Assembly: GCA_016209585.1 (NCBI GenBank)
Contig: JACQVU010000402.1
Location: 1-6,071, forward strand
Reading direction: 5' to 3'
DNA: 6,071 nucleotides
From: Planctomycetota bacterium
GTDB taxonomy: Bacteria > Planctomycetota > UBA8742 > JACQVU01
Each line of letters begins with the position of its first letter. Position 1 is the stretch's first letter. Positions 1 through 3,657 of this stretch are shown in pieces. The notes beneath the pieces were generated by a model. The model was given only the letters and a program-made list of their open reading frames with translations, was not told the origin of the DNA and searched no databases. Made by a program: the position numbers and the translations under genes.

Positions 1-356
1 ATCGTCTGGCCTTGGGCGAGGCGCACCTGTGCGCCCGTGGCTTCGTCGATGTACGCGCCGGAGGTGACTTCCACGCAGAGCACGGGCGCGGTGGTGAAAA
101 CCTCGAACCGGTAGCCGCCCGCGCCGCTGAGCAGCGTGGTGGCCAATGGCCGCGCGGAGCGCGCGCCGCCGGTGTACGAATAGAGCGCCGCCGTGCCCGA
201 GACGAACCGCCCTTTCAGCGCCGCGCCGGATACTTCCGTCGGCGGGGTGCGCAGCCGTGACGCGGGCGAGGGGCTGGTGCCGTCGCATCCGGCGGCAGCG
301 GCCAGGAGAGCGAGCGAGACAATTGAGAGGAGGGAGAGGCAAGTGATACGCAGCAT
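1..356 (-). CDS. Lipoprotein, N-terminal part (runs off left edge)
   Basis: Reading the minus strand from ATG at 356-354 gives 118 codons without a stop, continuing past base 1. The N-terminus is a lipoprotein signal peptide: a short basic start (Arg3), a hydrophobic core at residues 7-22, and a lipobox AAGC with Cys24 as the predicted lipidated residue. Asp25 at position +2 would, under the E. coli Lol rule, favour inner-membrane retention, but this rule varies between phyla. A Ser/Pro/Thr-rich linker (about 27-41) leads into a beta-type domain with the pattern VSGAALKGRFVSG, then SGAGGYRFEV, APVLCVEVTSGAYIDEATG and VRL (about 42-113). I recognise this as a module recurrent in bacterial exported lipoproteins, often of unknown function. 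No strong Shine-Dalgarno sits at the usual distance; AGGA lies about 15 bases upstream. The start is chosen because the signal peptide begins there and no alternative in-frame start exists just upstream. No specific function can be assigned. Confidence 0.8.
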   Translation of the reverse strand, partial: MLRITCLSLLSIVSLALLAAAAGCDGTSPSPASRLRTPPTEVSGAALKGRFVSGTAALYSYTGGARSARPLATTLLSGAGGYRFEVFTTAPVLCVEVTSGAYIDEATGAQVRLAQGQT

Positions 357-414
357 CGGTGGCCACCATTTTCCTGAGTGCACCGTGCGAACAACACGAT
401 AAGGCTGACCGGGA

Positions 415-420
415 AGTATA
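415..420 (-). promoter_or_regulatory. Possible -10 element for the left lipoprotein
   Basis: The minus strand reads TATACT here, 58 bases before the lipoprotein start at 356. It stands out in GC-rich surroundings. The sequence 17 bases further upstream (CCGCGC) does not resemble a -35 box, so the call rests on the -10 hexamer, the AT-rich context and the suitable leader length. The same hexamer precedes the right-hand lipoprotein. Confidence 0.3.
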
Positions 421-623
421 AATCGCCGCCCGGCCCGGCGCGGTGGAAATCATGACGGAGTGACAAACTTCACATGGCGACGAGTAACGAGCCACCAGCG
501 AGACATCGGCGAATGGCGCTGAGGCGGTGCGATTTTCCTACGCTCTGGCGATATCCCCAGCAAGAACGAGAGAGTGCGGAAGCCTTGGACCTCTCCGGCG
601 GGGAAAACTTCTCCTGATGGCAC

Positions 624-658
624 TGCATTAACATAATACTAACACTATAATAACTCTA
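624..658 (+). promoter_or_regulatory. AT-rich promoter region with consensus -10 TATAAT
   Basis: Bases 624-660 are an AT-rich island in a GC-rich region and contain a perfect TATAAT at 646-651. The expected transcription start is near 658. No good -35 hexamer lies 16-18 bases upstream (CTGCAT at 623-628 is weak). The predicted start coincides with the first base of a 7-bp stem (658-664 with 719-725), which supports a real transcript beginning here. The next gene on this strand is the MerR-like gene at 1065, which would have a leader of about 407 bases, unless a separate small RNA is made. Confidence 0.5.
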
Positions 659-725
659 TAGCGATGCTTGATCGAGGCGACACCGGTGCTTTCGGGAACC
701 TCAAGCGAAAAGACGTGTTCGCTAT
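658..725 (+). ncRNA. Stem-enclosed RNA segment at the predicted transcript 5' end
   Basis: ATAGCGA at 658-664 is fully complementary to TCGCTAT at 719-725. Inside, GCTTGA at 666-671 pairs with TCAAGC at 701-706. The loop region between contains the palindrome CACCGGTG (681-688). Together these make a nested two-stem fold that begins at the position expected for transcription start from the TATAAT at 646-651. I do not recognise a known riboswitch or ribozyme core. It could be the 5' part of the leader of the MerR-like gene or the 5' domain of a separate small RNA. Confidence 0.35.
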
Positions 726-832
726 CACCTTGATTGCCAATACTTTACGACGACGTATCACGAACCTGCGGCCTGAAAAAAGTTTTTGGATTCACTAAAG
801 GAAATCATTCAAACATCCGAAATCGAAGCGTT

Positions 833-927
833 CCTGGTTCCGTCGCAAGCCGACAACCGCCGCGAAACTGGCGGCGGGGAACCAGGGGTGATCGCAAGGA
901 AGCGGTCACTTGTGGACACGGAGGTCC
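833..927 (+). ncRNA. Structured RNA: three-way junction plus two GGA-hexaloop hairpins
   Basis: P1 is CCTGGTTCC (833-841) with GGAACCAGG (878-886), 9 perfect pairs. Inside it, P2 is GTCG (842-845) with CGAC (851-854), abutting P1. P3 is CCGCCGC (857-863) with GCGGCGG (871-877), also abutting P1. Only two unpaired bases (AA, 855-856) lie in the junction. Directly after follow P4, GTGATCGC (888-895) with GCGGTCAC (902-909; one G-U), loop AAGGAA, and P5, GGAC (914-917) with GTCC (924-927), loop ACGGAG. Both loops have the form C-ANGGAN-G, as bound by CsrA/RsmE proteins; P5 fits the full 10-base pattern. An open frame crosses the region from a TTG at 786, but its translation is not convincingly protein-like. 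No clear terminator follows, only TTTT at 952-955 without a strong hairpin, so this may be part of the long leader of the MerR-like gene at 1065. No known Rfam family was recognised. Confidence 0.5.
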
Positions 928-1030
928 TCGGCGAACCCGCGCTGGTCTGTCTTTTAACGGCATCCGGCGGGGTTGGCTATACATCCGTTCGGGCGGCGGG
1001 GTCGATCGCCGTCCGCACAGGTGACGCGCT

Positions 1031-1069
1031 TCCATTCTGTTCCTGCACACGGAGGAGGAAGGGAATGGA
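1031..1069 (+). promoter_or_regulatory. Hairpin over the ribosome binding site and AUG of the MerR-like gene
   Basis: TCCATTC (1031-1037) pairs perfectly with GAATGGA (1063-1069), which includes the ATG at 1065-1067. An inner stem TTCCT (1040-1044) pairs with AGGAA (1056-1060). The 11-base loop (1045-1055) displays the core Shine-Dalgarno GGAGG (1051-1055), 9 bases before the ATG. The stretch 1047-1056 (ACACGGAGGA) fits the CsrA/RsmE pattern [A/U]CANGGANG[U/A]. The start codon is thus paired while the ribosome binding site is displayed in the loop, an arrangement suited to translational control. Confidence 0.5.
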
Positions 1070-1346
1070 CCCACGCGCGATCTACAACTCCCTGCCGCTC
1101 ACCATCCACCAGGTGGAGCAGGTGACGGGGGTGAGCAAGTCCACGTTGCGGTTCTGGGAGAAGACCTTCGACGGCTACCTCGAGGTCGAGCGTACCCGTG
1201 GCCGTCAACGGCAGTATCCGCCCTCGTCGGTCCAGCGGGTGCTCACGCTCAAGACCCTGCTGCGCGACGAAATGTACACCATCCACGGCGCCAAGCGGAA
1301 ACTGGGGCTGGCGGAGGAGAACCTGTCAGCCGCCGCGGGCGAGTGA
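1065..1346 (+). CDS. MerR-type DNA-binding protein, 93 residues
   Basis: The product is a winged-helix DNA-binding domain of the MerR type and little else. Residues 13-35 hold the helix-turn-helix with the family signature LRFWEK (28-33). Residues 43-51 (RTRGRQRQY) form the wing with its characteristic Arg and Tyr. Residues 54-82 give the next helices, with the TIHGAKRKLG motif (72-81) common in single-domain MerR proteins. There is no C-terminal dimerisation coiled coil and no effector or metal-binding domain (no cysteine), so it is much shorter than classical MerR regulators. The start at 1065 is supported by a very strong GGAGGAGGAA upstream and by the domain boundary. An in-frame TTG at 786 would add 93 residues of unconvincing sequence. 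The gene lies 222 bases before flagellin on the same strand with no obvious terminator between, so co-transcription is possible. A role in regulating flagellar genes is a contextual guess only. Confidence 0.85.
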   Translation: MDPRAIYNSLPLTIHQVEQVTGVSKSTLRFWEKTFDGYLEVERTRGRQRQYPPSSVQRVLTLKTLLRDEMYTIHGAKRKLGLAEENLSAAAGE

Positions 1347-1377
1347 GAGCGGGCTGGGGGCAAGGGGTCTCGGGGGT

Positions 1378-1419
1378 CCGAAAACCGAGCACCACGAACC
1401 CAGAACCGAGCACCGAGAA
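1378..1419 (+). repeat. Degenerate 7-bp tandem repeat, six units
   Basis: Six consecutive heptamers are visible: CCGAAAA, CCGAGCA, CCACGAA, CCCAGAA, CCGAGCA, CCGAGAA, with consensus CCGAGMA. On the minus strand this reads as repeated TTCTCGG/TGCTCGG. It lies in the spacer between the MerR-like gene and flagellin and appears non-coding. It resembles the short intergenic heptamer repeats known from several bacterial genomes (for example the STRR of cyanobacteria) in style, not necessarily in origin. Confidence 0.7.
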
Positions 1420-1516
1420 CGGAAGGGAGGTGGGTAGCGAGGGAAACAGCGGGCAGGCCCCGCCCGACAAGGGGGCCGCGGGCGCCGGCGGTCCGGGAAG
1501 GCCAGTTGGCCGCGCC

Positions 1517-1538
1517 GGCCGGACAGGGATGTCCGGTC
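1517..1538 (+). promoter_or_regulatory. Putative CsrA site (upstream hairpin) in the flagellin leader
   Basis: CCGGACA (1519-1525) and TGTCCGG (1530-1536) form a perfect stem, extended by a G-U and a G-C pair to 1517/1538. Read as a CsrA site, the hexaloop is AGGGAT closed by C1524-G1531. ACAGGGATGT (1523-1532) matches the RsmE/CsrA pattern at all ten positions, and GGACAGGGATGT (1521-1532) matches the E. coli CsrA SELEX consensus RUACARGGAUGU at 11 of 12. It ends 30 bases before the flagellin ATG, comparable with the upstream CsrA site in the Bacillus subtilis hag leader. Confidence 0.65.
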
Positions 1539-1544
1539 CACAGC

Positions 1545-1564
1545 GATCATCACGGAGGATGATT
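1545..1564 (+). promoter_or_regulatory. Putative CsrA site overlapping the flagellin Shine-Dalgarno
   Basis: ATCATC (1546-1551) pairs perfectly with GATGAT (1558-1563), plus a G-U pair at 1545/1564. The hexaloop is ACGGAG (1552-1557). The Shine-Dalgarno GGAGG (1554-1558) is therefore inside the loop and its 3' edge, 10 bases before the ATG at 1569. TCACGGAGGA (1550-1559) fits [A/U]CANGGANG[U/A] at every position. A protein bound here would block ribosome access. The spacing also decides the start: the second ATG at 1575 would be 16 bases from the Shine-Dalgarno. Confidence 0.7.
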
Positions 1565-1568
1565 CATC

Positions 1569-3326
1569 ATGGGAATGCGGATCAATACGAACGTGCCCGC
1601 GTTGGAGGCTCTTCGGAACCTTCGCAGCGCGGACAGCAAGCAGTCGGTCTCCCTGGAGCGGCTCTCCACCGGGCTTCGGATCAACCGTGCGTCGGACGAT
1701 CCCAGCGGCCTGGTGATTTCCGAGCAACTCCGGGCGCAGACCCGGTCGCTGCAGCAGGCGGTGCGGAACACCCAGAGCGACCTGAACCTCATCAACACCA
1801 CCGAGGCCGCGCTGGCCGAGGTGAACAACCTGCTGGTGGGCATCCGGGAGTCCATCGTGTTCGCCATGAACACGGGGGCCGCCGACGCCAACCAGATCGA
1901 CGCGGAGCAGCGCTCGGTCGACCGCGCCATCGACGCCATCGACCGCATCGCCGTCACCACCCGGTTCGCCTCGCGCCAGTTGCTCAACGGCGGGTCCGAC
2001 TTCCAGGTCCGCTCGCGGCATGAACTGATCGACGAACTCAAGGTCCGCTCCGTCCGCTTCGCCAACAACCAGTCCTCCCTCCTCTTCCGCGTGAAGGTGA
2101 CCGACCTGGCCTCCCGCGCCACCGTGGCCATCGCCAGCGGCGGCCTGTTGACCGGCTACGTCACCGGCGGCGTGGTCTACGCCGACGCCGCGCAGCAGCA
2201 GAGCCAGTCGAACCGGGTCTCCTCCAGCACCGTGGTGATCTCCAACACCATCACCGGGCGGCTGGGGTCCGGACAGTTCGTCACGCTGCGCGTCACCGGC
2301 AACCTGGGGTCAGAAGACATCAAGTTGGCCTCCGGCGCCACCATCCGCGACCTGGTGGAGTCGGTCAACCGGGTCACCGCCGCGACGGGGGTGTTCGCCT
2401 CCACCGCGCCGGTCGGCTCCACGCCGGGCGGGGTGAAGGGCGGGGCCTCGGGCTTCTCCTTCGCCATGTACTCGGTGAACTTCGGCTCCGACCAGTTCGT
2501 CCGGGTGGAGAACCTCACCCAGTCCGGCACCAACGTGGGCCTGGTTCGCACCTTCGCCGCCTCGGGCGGGACCGCGTTCAACACCGGCCTGGTCCGGCAG
2601 GGCTACGTGCAGCAGGACTACGGCTCAGACCTGGAGGCCCGGCTGGACGGCGCGCAGGTGGTGGCGCGGGGCTACAGCCTGCGGGTGACGTCGAGCTTCC
2701 TCAACGCGGAAGTGCGCCTGTCGGAGCGGGTCTTCCAGATCGCGTCGTACGGGCGCAGCGTGGCGAACGCGGCGGCGGGGTCGATCACCGGTTCCCAGGC
2801 CACCTCGGGCTTGCAGTTCCGGGTCATGAACGGCGCGGACTCCGGTCTCACGTTCCAGATCAACTCCGAGCCGAGCAGCATCGATCGCATGACCGTCGGC
2901 CTGACGAGCATGCGCTCGAGCGAACTGGGGCTTTCGGTGGAGCGCGAGAACACCGTGGGTTCGGCGGCCTCGAACTCGGCGGCCATGCCGCAGGGCTTCG
3001 TCGCGTCGCTGAAGAGCGGGGCGGGGAACGACCTGTTCCAGAACCCGCAGAACGCCATGACCATCGTCGACGCGGCGATCGGCCAGGTGTCCGACCTGCG
3101 CTCGTTCCTCGGCTCCATCGCCTCCAACTCGCTGGAGACGGCCATCTCCTCGCTGGGGGTGACCATCACCAACCTGACGGCGTCGGAGTCCACCATCCGC
3201 GACCTCGACTTCGCGGCCGAGACCACCGAGTTCACCCGCGCCCAGATTCTCTTCCAGGCCGGAACCTCGGTCCTTGCGTCCGCGAACCTCATCCCGCAGT
3301 CGGTGCTCCAGCTGCTCCGTCCGTAG
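1569..3326 (+). CDS. fliC: Flagellin, 585 residues
   Basis: This is the flagellar filament subunit, exported unfolded through the flagellar type III apparatus and polymerised outside the cell. Residues 1-147 are the N-terminal D0/D1 region, with landmarks RINTNVPALEALRNL, LSTGLRINRASDDPSGL, IRESIV (92-97) and LLNGG (138-142). Residues 237-278 (FVTLRVTGNLG to GATIRDLVESVN to TGVFAS) look like a flagellin hook-IN-type motif in the central region. Residues from about 490 to 585 are the C-terminal D1/D0 region, including SLGVTITNLTASESTIRDLDFA, FTRAQILFQAGTSVLASAN and the terminal IPQSVLQLLRP. There is no signal peptide and no cysteine, as usual for flagellins. The central part (148-490) is large and beta/Gly/Ser-rich, making the protein longer than minimal flagellins of about 300 residues. 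The start at 1569 follows GGAGG by 10 bases. The leader carries two putative CsrA hairpins, and the gene ends with an intrinsic terminator, so it is probably the last gene of its transcript. The symbol is generic (also hag or flaA). Confidence 0.97.
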   Translation: MGMRINTNVPALEALRNLRSADSKQSVSLERLSTGLRINRASDDPSGLVISEQLRAQTRSLQQAVRNTQSDLNLINTTEAALAEVNNLLVGIRESIVFAMNTGAADANQIDAEQRSVDRAIDAIDRIAVTTRFASRQLLNGGSDFQVRSRHELIDELKVRSVRFANNQSSLLFRVKVTDLASRATVAIASGGLLTGYVTGGVVYADAAQQQSQSNRVSSSTVVISNTITGRLGSGQFVTLRVTGNLGSEDIKLASGATIRDLVESVNRVTAATGVFASTAPVGSTPGGVKGGASGFSFAMYSVNFGSDQFVRVENLTQSGTNVGLVRTFAASGGTAFNTGLVRQGYVQQDYGSDLEARLDGAQVVARGYSLRVTSSFLNAEVRLSERVFQIASYGRSVANAAAGSITGSQATSGLQFRVMNGADSGLTFQINSEPSSIDRMTVGLTSMRSSELGLSVERENTVGSAASNSAAMPQGFVASLKSGAGNDLFQNPQNAMTIVDAAIGQVSDLRSFLGSIASNSLETAISSLGVTITNLTASESTIRDLDFAAETTEFTRAQILFQAGTSVLASANLIPQSVLQLLRP

Positions 3327-3372
3327 TCGGCGTAACCCCCGCGGAACTTCCCCGCGTGCACGTCGAGCACAC

Positions 3373-3413
3373 CAGCGCCGGCTCCCTTCACCGGGGGCCG
3401 GCGCTGCGCTTTT
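3373..3413 (+). terminator. Intrinsic terminator of the flagellin gene
   Basis: CAGCGCCGGCTCCC (3373-3386) pairs with GGGGGCCGGCGCTG (3393-3406) through 14 pairs including one G-U. The loop is TTCACC, and CGC and TTTT (3410-3413) follow. The hairpin begins 46 bases after the flagellin stop. The U tract is short, but the stem is very stable. Confidence 0.85.
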
Positions 3414-3472
3414 GGACACCGGCGGCGGGCGCCGATGACTGAGACGGGGCGAGGGGCGGGGGGCTGGATGCT

Positions 3473-3499
3473 CTCTGCGTTCTCTGTGCGCTCTGTGGC
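3473..3499 (+). repeat. 9-bp tandem repeat, three units, in the flagellin-lipoprotein spacer
   Basis: Three consecutive nonamers are visible: CTCTGCGTT (3473-3481), CTCTGTGCG (3482-3490) and CTCTGTGGC (3491-3499). An out-of-phase ATCTGCG lies at 3504-3510. The rest of 3414-3584 shows no gene or strong structure. Similar CTCTGTG-type intergenic sequences occur, to my recollection, in a range of unrelated bacterial genomes; I cannot check copy number here. Confidence 0.55.
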
Positions 3500-3584
3500 T
3501 AACATCTGCGTCCGGTCGTCGGCCGCATCCCCCTCTCCCCCTGCCCACCGCGACATTTTATCTGGATCGCCGCCGGCGCGAGGG

Positions 3585-3590
3585 TATACT
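3585..3590 (+). promoter_or_regulatory. Possible -10 element for the right lipoprotein
   Basis: TATACT, followed by TTTTAC, lies 67 bases before the ATG at 3658, in a locally AT-richer stretch. The hexamer 17 bases upstream, CTGGAT, is a poor -35. The same hexamer TATACT is found at a similar distance before the left-edge lipoprotein. Confidence 0.4.
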
Positions 3591-3657
3591 TTTACACTCG
3601 CGTTACCTCCACCTTTCAACCGTCTCCACCGCGCGCTTTCTCGCCGGAACTACCGCC

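Noticed and set aside
215..466. Minus-strand 83-codon frame overlapping the left lipoprotein
   Set aside because: It is out of frame with the lipoprotein, which has a clear signal peptide and lipobox; the shadow product is low in complexity.
474..617. Small open frame of 47 codons starting at ATG 474
   Set aside because: The nearest GGAG is 13 bases away and the Arg-rich product has no recognisable feature; chance is the simpler explanation.
618..632. Sigma-54 promoter with TGGCAC as -24 element
   Set aside because: The -24 part is perfect, but the expected GC of the -12 element is missing (AC at 631-632).
888..909. Signal recognition particle RNA hairpin, because of AAGGAAGC
   Set aside because: The stem is continuous and lacks the two conserved internal loops and the GGAA tetraloop context of SRP RNA.
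734..1024. Open frame of 96 codons on the plus strand
   Set aside because: Its translation is Arg/Gly-rich without recognisable motifs, it has no ribosome binding site, and it overlaps the structured RNA segment.
786..1064. N-terminal extension of the MerR-like protein from an in-frame TTG
   Set aside because: The TTG lacks a proper ribosome binding site, the added 93 residues look unlike a folded domain, and the same bases form strong RNA stems. The ATG at 1065 has an excellent Shine-Dalgarno and fits the domain start.
1500..1511. GGCCAGTTGGCC hairpin as an additional regulatory element
   Set aside because: It is only four or five pairs in a GC-rich stretch and has no GGA loop or other supporting signal.
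1347..1516. Sigma-28 or sigma-54 promoter directly before flagellin
   Set aside because: No TAAA-N15-GCCGATAA-like or GG-N10-GC element with supporting bases was found. Flagellin may be transcribed from further upstream or from a promoter I cannot recognise.
1326..3619. Long minus-strand open frames opposite flagellin
   Set aside because: They are shadows of a GC-rich coding region. Flagellin on the plus strand is certain, and the antisense products are Arg/Pro-rich with no domain.
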